Assembly (NCBI GenBank): GCA_013400155.1
Contig: VXBM01000097.1
Coordinates: 1,258,629-1,322,628, forward strand
Direction: 5' to 3'
Length of the DNA: 64,000 nucleotides
Source of the DNA: Helopsaltes ochotensis
Taxonomy: Eukaryota > Chordata > Aves > Passeriformes > Locustellidae
The position numbers and the translations under genes are program-made. This document shows, piece after piece, positions 1 through 12,450 of the stretch (position 1 is its first letter; each line of letters begins with the position of its first letter). Under the pieces are notes generated by a model. The model was not told where the DNA came from. It did no database searches and saw only the letters and a program-made list of their open reading frames with translations.

Positions 1-10
1 TTCTTTTTTT

Positions 11-28
11 GTGTGTGTGTGTGTGTGG
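11..28. repeat. GT dinucleotide microsatellite
   Basis: Eight consecutive GT units follow a short T run at the window start. It lies beside the decayed CR1 endonuclease fragment. Confidence 0.95.
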
Positions 29-59
29 AGGTGATCCATAAATATTAACTTGTTTTCTC

Positions 60-602
60 AGAACATTTTTTCTCCAGGGCCTTGTCCCATGGGATTCTTC
101 CCAGCAAATCTTTGAAGAGGTCAAGATAATCTTTTCTGAAGGCAACTGAGCTTTCTTCTCACTCTTCTCTGTGTCTTCAGAGTCCTGAACTCCACCACGG
201 TCACTGCAGACCAAGTTGCCTGATCTTCACATTCTGAATGAGCCCCTCCTTTTTCAGTATATGCAGTCCAGGAGACTCCTCTTATTGGCTCTGCTTTTAT
301 TTGGAGGTGGAAGTTACCATCAATACAGCCCAGGAGCCTCCTGACTGCTTATATCCTGCCATGTTGTCCCCCCAGCAGACATCATGGTGGCTGACATTCC
401 CAGTGAGGATCAGGGCCTGTGACTGTGAAGCTCCTCTTATCTTTTCATAGGCCTCATCTGCTTGTTCTTCCTGGTCAAGTGGATTATAGCAGACACCTTC
501 TATAATGTCATTTTTGCCAGCTCTTGAAGCCTTCCTTATTACCTTTGTTCCTTCCTGAAAGAAGTTGCTCGGATCTGTATCCTGATACTCGTCTTCAATC
601 AC
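60..602 (-). mobile_element. CR1 LINE pol fragment, endonuclease domain, degenerate
   Basis: The minus strand translates in one open frame (602 to 297) to a decayed CR1-type endonuclease. Recognisable blocks are EGVCYNPLDQEEQADEAY (family form GVxYRPPxQxEExDEA), SQALILTGNVSHHDVCWGDN (family form ALVLxGDFNxPDICW) and AGYKQS. After a frame change, 60-240 still gives LDLFKDLLGRIPWDKALE, close to the CR1 stretch DLFRDLLGRIPWDKAL. The catalytic GDFN is replaced by TGNV, and stops and frameshifts interrupt the frame. It is an ancient dead copy. It is truncated on both sides: the reverse transcriptase would be expected to the left, where a GT microsatellite begins. Confidence 0.88.
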
Positions 603-3600
603 TTCACATTTTTTCCTAAGCCCACATTCCCTTCAGTATAGGCCACATGAAGTTGTTTTTTGTTTAATCATGCTGTAATGTAATTCATGTATCATAATAC
701 ATCAGCATGATAGCATACTGCCAATGAAAATGTGGGAAAGCATCTTTTCCACTTTGAGCTCCTTCACAGGTGGAAAATTGGTTAAGACAACAAAGATGGC
801 ATCAAGAAAAATAAAAACAGGATTCTTTAGTGAAGAACTATTTCTGATATAAAACTTTATCTGAACCAATTCTATTACTTTTTCACAAAAACTCTTCCTC
901 ACAAAAAGTTGTCTCTGTGTTGCCCTGTAGTACAAATGAAGGAGACAGTAGGGAACACTGTAATGACCTTTCATGGAACTGAGTCAAATAGGATCTTAGA
1001 AGGAAATTATTGAGAACATCTAAATGTAGAGCTATAGAAGGAGCTACAAGGGAGACATAAATATTACTGATTCAGTAATATGAATATATATAACTATTCA
1101 AATGCATTCTGCATGTATTTCTTAGATTGCATTCTTTTGAGGTTGCTTCTTATGCATGATACAAAATGGTATTTTCTATATTTTTAAAGCAAAATAATAA
1201 GGGGATTAAGTAAACTTTCCAACAAGAAAAGTCCTGCTCTGTAAGGTAAATGCTGGCAAAACAACAGAAATCTTATTTGATTGTTAGCCCATTATTGAAA
1301 TGAACACGAATCATCTGCTCCTAGGTTTAATTCATGAAGAGGAGGAACAATTCTGAGGTTCCTGAAGTGGAAAAGCTCCTACATCTAAACCATAATTAAA
1401 ATTTCTTTCTGGCAGAGTATTTATGCCATTAGGCAATTCACAGAATTATAATGATGAAAGCAAGTATCATACAACTTATGTACTTAATCAAGTTAACAAA
1501 CCTACCAAACAAAGCACAAACATTTCTTGCATATTATTTTAATCACATTTTCTGAACAAAGAATCTTTCCATATACTAAGAGAGAAACTCATATTTGAAG
1601 GAGGTGGAATTTTTAGGAGTATATTCTGAATACATAGACAACATCAGAATATGAACATTCATGTAATAATAGTGCCTTATGCAATGTAAAGGGTGTACAG
1701 ATGTAATGAATGCAGCCAACAGAGTGAACAATAAATTATGTGCTATGGTCCAACTAGTCATACTAAAACAGAAACAATCTTCACATTGAACACAGGAAAA
1801 AGATTTTACTCCACTAACACAAAACTCCAGAATGTCACATCAAGCCAAAGGACAGAAATAGAACACACTGAACTGCAGGATAAGTCTCTTTAAAATTCAA
1901 CAAAACAAAAACTAATGCATATGAAGGTGTGGAAATTGAGAAAGGAGTATCAATTAATAGGATTTTGATTTTTTTGTTCTTTTGTTGAAAGGAAATACTT
2001 CAAGGAACTGTGATTCTATAATTATAGCTTGTACAAAAGCCACTAAAACACAATTTAAATTATTTTCAATTGTAAAGCCTCTGTATATAGCGAGTGGAAA
2101 TGTGCTTGATCCATTTTCTTTTTCTGCTTTCTGCAGCTTACAGCAAGTGCCTCCTTGCTTTATGAAATGCATACTTATTCTGAAAGTGTCTATTGTGAAG
2201 AACACCTAATGCTCATAAATAATTTGCTTCTTAAAAAGCAAAGAATTAAAAAAAAAATACCACAGCATATTTCCCAAAACATGCTTATAATACATGGAGA
2301 GCAATAACCTCATTTTACTTTCATTAAAACAAACCAACTCACTCTCCCCAACACCCTATTTGTCTCCAAAATGTACTTCAGAATATAAAGGTCTCAAGTG
2401 TTTTTCTTTTATCACTTTGAATGTGCCTCAATATTCAAAACTGACAACTACACATTTTTATTCAGTCTCCATTTTTAGTGAGTTCCCACTGTTTTCTGTA
2501 GTGGGCCAAATTCTTAAAATACATGACCTTCTGGTTAAGGCATTGGCACAACCCTTAAACAACACTGATGTTATTGCTTTCTCACATCCTGCATCAAATT
2601 ATATTGGTATGGATTTAAAGACATGTAAAAATGTATCCCAACAAATACTACTATTAAATTACATAAAAAGGAGACATCATTTATACAATGCTCTACATTG
2701 CATAGTTTTCCTGTCCTCAGTAACAAGTAGTGTGATGAGAAGTGTAAAACTGAAATACTCAAAACATGTAAAGAAATAGTAAAAAATAAGTGGAATAGAA
2801 AACCTGGCCAGGAATCATTCTTATGACATACAATGGGATCCTCTTTAGAATCCATTCAGGTGGACAGAAATGTTTTCATTAATTTACACAGCTGGGCTAA
2901 GACCTGAATTGCTCCATGAATTTCATAGTTTACCTGCTGTGCTGCTACTCATCATCTGCAACTCCCATTGAGACCTCACAGTGAATCACTGGAACACAAT
3001 GATTCACCAGTCCTCTTTCTCTGCCAGGGAAGCATTTCTAATCAATAGCTTTTAGAGCAGTGGAAGTTACCACAAAGCTTTCAAGATCTGGGTTTATGTT
3101 GTAGTTAAAATGAGCTTAGTGCCATCTCTAGTGTGTAGTTACTTCACCAAGCTGCACATTATAAATTAGGTCAAGGCTGTTTGTGCAAACTGGTATTTTA
3201 GAAGATGAAACAAAAGCAACATGGAAGATGTTGATACTATCACAGGGAAACCATCCGTATATTTTATTTGTGGATGCCTACATACACACATACTCAGATA
3301 CATACTTAGATGTGATTGGAGACAGCAAAAATAGGTCAAATAAATTTTTCATCTAAATTGATTTGAGTGAGTATGCAAGGGGAAAGTGCAGATTCTGACG
3401 GAAGATATGATTATGTAAACCTCCACTGAGACAAGAGAGCTACTTTGAATATACACAGACTGGTTTAAGTCCCTTATAACACAAGTTCAAGTCTCTGGTT
3501 GAAATCCCCCTAAACTCATTTAAAATTTGAATTCTTCTCTTAGAGTTGCATTGTTCAACTACATACAATTTGGAGTTTAAGAAGAGGACAAAAGGCATTT

Positions 3601-5816
3601 AGAAAAAAAAAGTCACATACAAGTGTTGACTACTTTTTCTTATTTGTCAAACTTCTGTAAAAAATAGCTGTAATAACAAATAATAAATAATGCAAACTAA
3701 ATCCAGTGAAGAATGGAGTACAGAGTTCATTTGTGTAGGAAAAACACACATCTTCTAAGTCCCAATTTCTCCAGGACTGAAGAACAGTGTTTCACATGTG
3801 CTGGAAGAAAACAGTGGTACAAAGCAAAATAGAAGTTTACTCTGTAGCATTAACAGCAGCCATGCTTCTCTGAAGTGAGAAAAATGCCTCACTGGAAATT
3901 TCAGGTCAAGAGGAACATTGCAATGGGATTACAGTATTGGGCTGAAACGACTGAAGCTGACACAGAGTTTAGTCATTGTGCAGCAGTGATGCTCATTTGG
4001 TGTCATTTATACATAAAACTGATCTGGCTTATGTAAACTGGGTATTCCCTCCCAGAATTTGGCAGTTTTCTTAGCAAATAGAAGGATGACATACACATTA
4101 AAGAAGAATAACAATAACAACAACAACAGGACAAGAATTAAAAACAAAAAATAAAGGGGGGAAATAAGGAAAAGAATAGCAATTTCTTTTGGGAAAACTA
4201 AATGTGTAAGAGTTAGTGTAACTTGCTCAGCACAATTCCATGAATTTCACTGTCCTTGGGAGGCTTTTCAGGAATCAGTCCTTACACAAATATTTTCTGA
4301 ACAATTATCAGCATTGAAGACACTTTTTCTCATTTTCCTACTCATAAGCAGTGATTTTGTTCCTTTTTGTATAAATTTTTCTTTAAAAAATACATTTATT
4401 GGGCCAATTAAAGGAAACAGTACTGATTTTTCAGATCTGTTTCTGTATATCTCTCTGAGAAATTCCAATGGTCATGTGAAATAAACTACACTAAGGTTGT
4501 TTGTTTTGTGCTTGGGGTTATTTTTAAATATTTTATTGAAAAAATACGCTGCAATTCCAGGCTTAGGTAGGAAAAATAATATATAAAGGTAACTGCCTTT
4601 TTTCCAACTTCAAAGAACAGTTTAAATATATTCAGGGCAAACTATGAACATGACTGTGATTTCCTAAGCCATTTGAAGACTTTGCCCATTGTGCAAGGGA
4701 TGGGGAATTATTGATAGCTGTAAGAGGAAGCTGGAGGTCAGTCTACCAGTCAGGGCTAGACTAAGACTAGTTGAGTCTGATATTCAGGGATAAAAACCCC
4801 CAAAATTACACTCATTCATTGGTGTGAAATAGCACCACATATGCAATTGTTCAAAAAGCATTTGGCTGAACAGTCTTAAGTTACAGAGAGTCTCACTAGC
4901 AATACCTCAAACAAAAGAATTCCTAGGCAATAGATTTTCTGGCAGCCTTCTCTGGCATGGAAAGCAAAGTGGTAAGAGTGTATCATTGTCCTCAGTCTCC
5001 ACCAGCATCTCCCACTGACTTTGAGAGAGGCTCACGTGAATCAAGGCTGATGTAAAACAGCAGCTTAGGCAAGTACACAGTTTTTCACTAAGAAATTTCC
5101 AAACTTATACACCCAAACTTGATTTCCAGTGCAGTATCAACAAATCCTGTCACCTGTTATAGATTGGTTTGTGAAAAAAAACATTACAGGGCTAATATAA
5201 GGGTGATTTGAATGGAAAGCAAAATATTTATAAAGAAACCGAACAACAGAAATGGGTGAACTGTGGGGTAAACCAGGACACATTACCTTGCTGAACAGGA
5301 CCCTCTCTAGAAGAGATGATATGATTTATAAATTTACATATAATATGCAATATCACATAGTGTGCTACAGAGATTCAAAATATACCTCAGTAGACCCTGA
5401 AACTCTAGCACACTCATTCTTCATATGTATGGAAAACCCCTCCCCCACGCAGCCCTCAAAAACACCCATGCAGGAGTTACACAGTACCTTGAAAAATCAG
5501 ATTCTGAGAAAGCATTTTCATCCCTTAGGACATGAGCATCACTCCTGATAGAAAATAGTCACATAGCTCTGACATTATGAAAAAGATGGAAATGACAGTT
5601 CACAAGACTACTAGTAAACAAATATCAAGAGAAAAAATGTATCTTGGTCTCTGCAGGCAGCTACAGATATACTGTGACTCCAGTGTGGAATCAAACCAAA
5701 GCATTTAATCTTGTTCTAAGGCTATATTTTATAGGTAAACCTACTACTTTGTTTCTGGGGGGGAAAAAACTTGCCTAAATTGGTTCTTAAGTTAATTTTT
5801 GCTCAATCTACTTCTA

Positions 5817-5818
<2 letters not shown>
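603..5818. other. Intron stretch without recognised genes or elements
   Basis: AT-rich unique-looking sequence. Open frames here are short (under about 160 codons), AT-driven and overlap on both strands without coding character. An (AAC)n-like simple repeat occurs at about 4108-4128. I see no RNA gene, conserved coding exon or recognisable transposon. Confidence 0.5.
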
Positions 5819-5883
<65 letters not shown>

Positions 5884-5906
5884 TGTCTCTTTTTTTTTTT
5901 TTTTTT
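5819..5906. repeat. Long T homopolymer (64 T) with a second T run
   Basis: An uninterrupted run of 64 T at 5819-5882 is followed by a short GTGTCTC interruption and a second run of 17 T (5890-5906). It is the longest homopolymer in the window. Options are an expanded mononucleotide repeat, the poly(A) tail of a minus-strand retro-insert (no AATAAA is seen on the minus strand just before the tail), or an assembly or polishing artefact. Confidence 0.95.
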
Positions 5907-6597
5907 AAGCTTGATGCCTAAAAATATCTCTCTGTTTTCAGGTGATTCGAGACACTTGGACTTTGAGCACTCAGCTCATAACTTTGCAGGAAGAAATCTT
6001 TTTTATTCATACTTCATTAAGCAATGAAATCTCTCCACGGTTCTACAGCGTGTTTCATGTGTGTGTGAAAGGACCTCAGCAGTTTATGCTTATAAATGCC
6101 TCCATGCAGAAGACAGAAAATTTGGTAGTTAATATTTCTGTGCAAGCAGAAGTGGTGCTTGAGACTTGTGCGAGAGGCATTCAATTGAGGTGAATATATG
6201 CACCTAGGACTTCTTCCTCTCACAGCTGAGCAGCAGAAAACACAATAGGGGAATTTTAAATTGATTCAGGAAAAACGAAGAATAAAAATCATGGTAGAGG
6301 AAGCTAGGCTTATAATTCAGGTAGGTGATGTCCAGATCTAGGAAAGACCAGGTAGGAATCATACAAGACATACAATATTTTATTGAAACAGGAGAATTGT
6401 TTAAATTGTGTTTAGTACTGCTTCTTTAGACTATAATATCTGTGAAAGTTGTTGCTATCCTTTATTTAATTCTAAAACTCTATTTTGTTAAGTAGGTGAA
6501 AATATGCTGTGGAGAATGTGATGAGAAGTTGTGACCTCTTTATTTTATTCAGCTAGGAAAATAAGGAGGGAAAGTTCCTATGGAAGTTGCTTATTGT

Positions 6598-6716
6598 CTA
6601 AAGTCACAAAATCACAGAATATTCTGAGTTGGAAGGTCACAAAGATCATTGAGTCTAACTCAAATGAATGGTCCATATGGGGATTGAACCTTGACCTTAT
6701 TAGCACCGTGCCCTAA
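6598..6716 (-). mobile_element. CR1 LINE 3'-end fragment
   Basis: Reads as the reverse complement of a CR1 3' terminus: AATCACAGAATATTCTGAGT, then TTGGAAGGTCACAAAGATCA, TTGAGTCTAACTC and, further on, GGATTGAACC with TTAGCACCGTGCC. These are hallmark words of avian CR1 tails read in reverse. It is a strongly 5'-truncated copy of about 120 bases. The terminal short octamer-like repeats are lost or mutated. Confidence 0.85.
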
Positions 6717-7889
6717 ATGTTTGTTTATTCTAAGGATCCTGGATATTCCTCCATTTAGACTACCTTTTCTTTTTAGCTATAGTACTATTTTTGCAATTCT
6801 TATCATAACAAAAAGCAGTTCACCTACTATTAGTAAGTGGGCAAGAAACAGATTAGAATCTTCTGCACCCCAGATACATATACTCATTTTTAGTAAATAT
6901 CTCCCAAGTGTAAATTTAATTTCTTGCAGACTTTGCCTTTTCCCTTTAGCTTTATGTCTCCTGTAGAAAGAATTGTAGATTTAATACGAAGAACAAAAAG
7001 TCAAACAGAAGAAAATAAAGAAGACTTACTTTTTTTTTCCACCAAGAGGAAAGTTAAAAAATTTCTTCTTATCAAGCGTAATAGAGAAGGAATGTTGTTA
7101 TATATGCAGAAAAACTTTCTCAGGAGAGAAATATGGAAGAGAAATATTCAGTTTAGTTGGGTCCAAAACTACAGGGTCTTCAAAAAGCAACCAGAACAAC
7201 AAGAGCACCACATATTATTCATTGCAATAACATTATGTGCCAAAACATCAAGCCACTTCAGGAAAGAGGTAAACACAAACAATTCCTTTAGACTTCTTCA
7301 TCTACCTCTACACTACAGGACCTAAAACACAGGGACATGAGAAGCAGCCAAGTTTCACCAAAGGTGTATGTTGTTCTAGATTTAATTCTGTCATTTCTGG
7401 GCTACTCATGACCCTGTAAATTCCAAATCAAGCAAACTGAAATAATGTTTGTGTTACTGGATTCTTTTCCCATTTTCTAATCATTCTAGAAAAACATGAG
7501 CCATGGCTCCACATTTTCTACCACCACCACCATCCTCTGTCTTTCCTCTTCCCTTTTTCCAGTAACAAACTCCTGTTTGAAACCCCCATTCTCTGTGGTT
7601 AGTCAACATAGAAACAAGTAGGATTTTTCTACAACCTGACTACTGGGAGTAAGGAAGGGAAGAAAAAAAAATAAAATCATAATTTCTAACCTAAAGGCAA
7701 TAATATTTCATATTAAAACCAAATAATCACATACTGAATTATTACAGCTGCTAGCAGTTTTTGTCTTTGGCCTTTAGTGTATTGGAATATTTAATTCTGT
7801 GGCCACCAGCTGTTAAGCAGAATATTTTACCACGGATGAATCAATGTAATTAGCTGTGATAAAAACCAGAACCATCCAGCATGTTTTTC
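6717..7889. other. Intron stretch without recognised genes
   Basis: AT-rich sequence between two CR1 fragments. A 133-codon open frame on the plus strand (6924-7325) is K/R/F/L-rich, as expected from AT-rich DNA, and has no recognisable domain. There is a short (CCA)n patch near 7522-7535. Nothing else is supported. Confidence 0.4.
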
Positions 7890-9065
7890 TGTCTTAGTGT
7901 AGGATAAACTCTATCTATGTCAGTCCTTATAATACTTATCTAATGCCTTCTCAACTCCCAGGCCCATTGCATCATTAAAAAATATCTTCCTACTGTTTAA
8001 ACTTACAATTAATAGCTGCAATTTACCCCATTACTCCTCCTCCTATTCACCATTGATAAAAACCCCAGTTTATTTATATCCTTTCTATATCACCCTTTAC
8101 AAACATGATTTTTGCCATCAGATCACCCCTCAGTCATTTCTTCTTTATGGTACATAACCCAAACTGTTTAGTTTTTTATTTCATAGTTCTGCTTTGTTTC
8201 TGACATGCAATGGTTAAAACTTAATGCCGAATTCCAGCCTTGAGTACTGCCCTGAGCAGAATTGGATAATTACTTCACCATGTCTTACAAGCTGTATTTC
8301 CATTTACAAGAGATAAAATGTTCCCTAGATTTTTTTACAACTTCATGGCTTTGCTAACCCCTGTACAGAATGTGATACATGCAGACTCACAGATTCTTTT
8401 CCAAAGAAACAGTATTTCACCAACTTTTTTCTACACCATATTTTTGCTGTCCATAATTTCTTCCTACGCCTAGCACCTTCCACTTGCTTCCACAGAGTTT
8501 TAACATATCTTTTGGTCCTTTTCTCTAATTTGTCAAAGCTGATTTTGAATTCAAAGCTTGCTCTTAAATATGTGGTTTCTCTTCCCCAGCTCTGCATTAT
8601 TACAGATTTAATAAACTTGGTCTGTGCTCTACCATCCAGGCTGATTAAAGGAAAATAGCAAAGAATTAATTCCAGGAGGAACACCTTGTGGTTGGTTTGT
8701 CCTTTCACTTTGACAGGCAATTACTGGCAACTCACACAGTTATCCTGCCAACTTTGTGCATGCAATTTACTACTGATTTAGAAACTTAATCTAGCCCAAG
8801 ATTCCCTAGCTTGCTTAAGAGAATATCATACTAGACAGCACCTAAAGATTTGTTTAGTATTACATGATATCTGCTGCTTCTTGACAATCTCTAACAATTG
8901 TTGAAGAATTGGCTTACTGTAATTTGATACTCATCTCTTTCTTGCCTTGCTAAGAAATAATTTTCTAGATTATTTGTCCCAAAGTCTTCAGGAACTGAAG
9001 TTAGCCTGGCAAGCTAGACTTTATTGCAAATTTAAAATTTGGCACTAATGTCCAGACCCTTGCAG
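7890..9065 (-). mobile_element. Ancient CR1/L3-type LINE: reverse transcriptase remnant to 3' end
   Basis: The minus strand carries, in broken frames, pieces of the CR1 reverse transcriptase. RLTSVPEDFGTNN at about 8970-9010 resembles the family RLTSVPGKxxEQ. Further on, ILLSKLGNLGLD at about 8800-8835 resembles ILLEKLAxHGLD. The non-coding 3' part follows towards lower coordinates: a stretch like GTAATTATCCAATTCTGCTC with AGTACTCAAGGCTGGAATTC, then GACTGAGGGGTGATCTGATG, and GGAGTAATGGGGTAAATTGC near 8030. The order matches old amniote CR1/L3 elements. Frames are riddled with stops, so it is a fossil far older than the CR1 copies at 19-20 kb. End points are approximate, and the middle (about 8350-8600) is not clearly alignable by eye. 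Confidence 0.78.
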
Positions 9066-9478
9066 TCTTTGAAAACATCATATGCCTTTAGGAACATTGT
9101 TCTACGAAACCTCCAACAGAGGTTAGATTATTTCTGGCCAGTATTCTGTTAAATATCAAGGTGTGTTTCATCACACCATGCTCATTCATGTACTGCATGG
9201 GCATCAAGGTTCTGAACGAGCTGAAATGTAAAGAATAGATCATTTTCACAATGAATGCTTCAAGTACTTATGCAGGATGGTCATGCACCTGGTAAAGAAG
9301 CGAAGAAAAAATTAGCAATAAAGAGTTTATTTTGCTATTTATTTCAGAAGTATTTTAATCTGAATTGGGACATTTAAGTTTGTAGCAGTCAAAGTACATA
9401 TTTTAGGTCAAGCAATTGCACTGAATACCTGCAAAAACAAATACGTACCCGACCTATCAAAGAATAACCACAGTTGTC

Positions 9479-9985
9479 TGTTGGGTCTGGTTGAGATGGA
9501 CTTAACTTCCTTAGCAGCAGCCTATAGGGTGCTGTGGTTTGAATTTGTGACTAAAACAGCTCCAAATCTTTGTTTGGTCCTTATTCTGCCACACAGTGAG
9601 AAGACTGGTAGTGGACAAGAAGCTGGGACCAGACACAGTCAGGACAGCTGACCTGAGCTGGCCAAAATCATGCTCTGTACCACATCATACCATACTCAGC
9701 AATAAACTGGGAGGCTTTTCCTTCAAACGTAGCCATTGCTGGAGTCTGGCTGGGCATCAGGGTCCTGAATGAGAAAGTGGCTGCCTCTCCATTACTATTT
9801 TTTTTCCCAATCTTTTCTTCACTTATTAAACTGTGCTTATCTTGACCCATAAGCTTTTACCTTTCATATTTTGATTTTCCTATTCTGTCCCTTCCCTGCT
9901 TATGGAAAGTGACGGTGTGGCTGGATGAGCATGTAGCTTCTAGATGAGGTGACTGACAACAGGTGTGTTAGGTGAAACACAATCA
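9479..9985 (+). mobile_element. Degenerate solo LTR, probably avian ERVL type
   Basis: The segment starts TGTTGGGTCTGGTTGAGATG and has internal words of an avian endogenous retrovirus LTR as I recall it: GTGCTGTGGTTTGAATTTGTG, then AAGAAGCTGGGACCAGACAC, AGGACAGCTGACCTGAGCTG and GGCCAAAATCATGCTCTG. A worn TATA region (CTCAGCAATAAACTGGG) follows. It ends near GGTGAAACACAATCA. The TG...CA borders and the length of about 500 bases fit a solo LTR. No internal retroviral genes flank it and no target-site duplication is obvious. Family assignment is from memory and should be confirmed against a repeat library. Confidence 0.65.
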
Positions 9986-12387
9986 TCCCCCAAAACTCAG
10001 GTAATGTGTTTTACTACATGTAAAAACATTTAGAGAACTATCTCTAGCAAAGTTAGTAACAGAGGCAGCTTAGCTGGCTGGAGAAGATTGTTTAGCTATT
10101 TAAAAGTATACTGCATCCTGTTCAGACAATAAGTACCATATTGCAAGCAGTAAAGATAATTATTTTGGCACAAAGTAGTTACACTGTAATTTTTGATTGA
10201 TTCAGGACCATTAAAATAATTTAGCAATACATAAGAAACACAGTATGGATTTCACTTTGTCTACAGATCTCTGTAGATTTTCTAAAACACAGTGTTTCTA
10301 TTAAAATTACAGGTTGACTTAACCACTCATTAAGCTTTCATATCCATATTTTAGTTCTTTACTTCATCCTGTAAAAACTATTTTTTAGCTTTCCATGGAA
10401 AAAATGGAAGCTCACCAAACAGACAAACCAACTCTTTTTTAATGTTCATTGTACAAGTGATAGAACTAGCACATGTTGCTGGAGTTGGTGTTTTTGCAAT
10501 CCAAACTTTACATTGAAGGGCTCATACTTTTCCTACAAGACTGCAGATCAAGAAACCACAGTTTCTGCGTATGGCAGCGGCAAGTGTTCATTTATATTCT
10601 ATATCAAAAATCTACTTATTTCTCAAATAAAGATGTGACTATTGAAAGTTTTTACCATGTGTTCAGTGCTGGCAATATTTGTATCTTATGGCACTTTTAC
10701 AGGTTTTGAAACAAGAATTTTCCTCCTAATTATAAGTTCAGACAAAAGGAATGCATCATCTACAGTCAAAGCTTTACATATTTTGCCAAAGTTAGCTCTG
10801 AATTCTGTATCCAGAGAACAAGATTTCCTACTGTTTTCAGTACCTAGGATGTAATGCAATCTCTACCACGGGTTTGCATGAATGTATAGATCAGTATTTC
10901 GCCAAATGATGTGTGAAAATAGTTACACACCTAGGGCGTTTAGATTTTGAATTTTTACGTTACTTTAAATAGGTACCAGACTACTGCTGACGTTTTCATA
11001 ACTTTTGTGATATACTGAATCTGGTACTGACAAGGCATGCATTACACTGCAAAAACAGTGCAGGAGGAAAAAAATGACAGATCTCAGCCTCTGAGCCATC
11101 CTAAGCAGATATTATACCTTGGGACTCTAAAGAGAAGTAAGTTAGCCAGCTGTTGTTACTAATTTTTGCTAAGTGTTGCTATTTAAATTGTCATTACTTA
11201 TTTTCTTTGATATCAATTTTATTGACATTATCCTGGGTGAAATGTTGAACACTTAAGTTAATGAAGTTAATGACCTCCAGAAATTTTGTTTTCTGAGTTT
11301 AAGAATTTAAAAAAAAAGGCAACTTGTAATTCTGACTATTTTTCTTACTATTTTCTTCAGAGCTCAGCAATCAAATTCACCTGGGCCTAATGCTTCACAG
11401 ATTTCACTGGAGTTGTTTCTTCATGGTCTTTTCCAGCATAACAGCAAGGTGTTTAACATTTTTCTTTCCTTCAGGAAAATGTAACTGTCTTTGAGATGAT
11501 ATCTCCTGTACTGCCTATCAGTAACAAGACAAATATATCTTTTAGTCTCTTAGCAGAATCAAACTCATTAGTTGCTATCTTTTTGTGGTTTATTTTTTCT
11601 CAATGATCCTAGTTTCTGCTTTTTCTCTTCTATTGAAACTTTACGTCAGCTAAAACACCATTTCATTTTGTACAAGTCCCGAAGTTGTACTTTGAAAATT
11701 ACACTTTAAAAAAAGTTATCTGTTTACTACATTTACTTCTCATATCCTCTTTATCTATATCACCCTATTTCTCCCTATGAATAAGGCATTCAATTCTACA
11801 CCATTGGCCACTAATCATTTACGGATTACGACCATGGAAGGCCCTGTATTAGTCAGGTCAGCTCCTCTGCAGTGGATGAAGCTATGTGAACTACTGCCAT
11901 TTCAGGACATCATGTGTGTTTTTCTGTGGCACTGTTGTGTGTTATTCATCTGCCACTGCGTCACAAAATAACTTTCGGCTTATAAAAGGTAATTCCCCTA
12001 TTAGCTGAGATAATGGAGACTCACCTGTCCGAAGGTTTGAGTTCAGCAGTTCATACATAATGCCTGTGATTGTAAAAAGCATCAGAAAGTCCAGGAATAT
12101 ATCCCAGAGCAAGCAAAAAAGTGTGACAGCCTTCATTCTAACAATGCTGGCACTAATGTGCATCCAGAGAAACAGTAATCATTGGAGGAGGCAAAATATC
12201 TGGAGTAATTCCAGCCTTACTAGAAATTTGTTGTCATTTTAAAATGAGTATATTAGAAAACAAACAAAAAAATCTAGTATTGTCTTTAAGGAATGACATG
12301 GTCAATGGTGAAGAGGAAGGGAAGATGAGGGACTTTTTTACCACCATCTGCATCTTTAAAAAGTGGCCTTCTTGCTTTATGAGAGTT

Positions 12388-12450
12388 ATTTTTTAATTTA
12401 TTATTTATTTATTAATTTATTATTAATTATTTTAAAATTTAAAATATTAA
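12388..12450. repeat. AT-rich TTTA/ATTT low-complexity tract
   Basis: Almost pure A/T with repeated TTTATT and TTAATT words. It could act as an easily melted region, but nothing more can be inferred. Confidence 0.85.

Noticed and set aside
6924..7325. 133-codon plus-strand open frame
   Set aside because: Basic, AT-driven composition without domains. Overlaps another frame. No splice or promoter support.
8343..8720. 125-codon minus-strand open frame
   Set aside because: Lies inside the ancient CR1 remnant, out of its coding frame. A chance frame.
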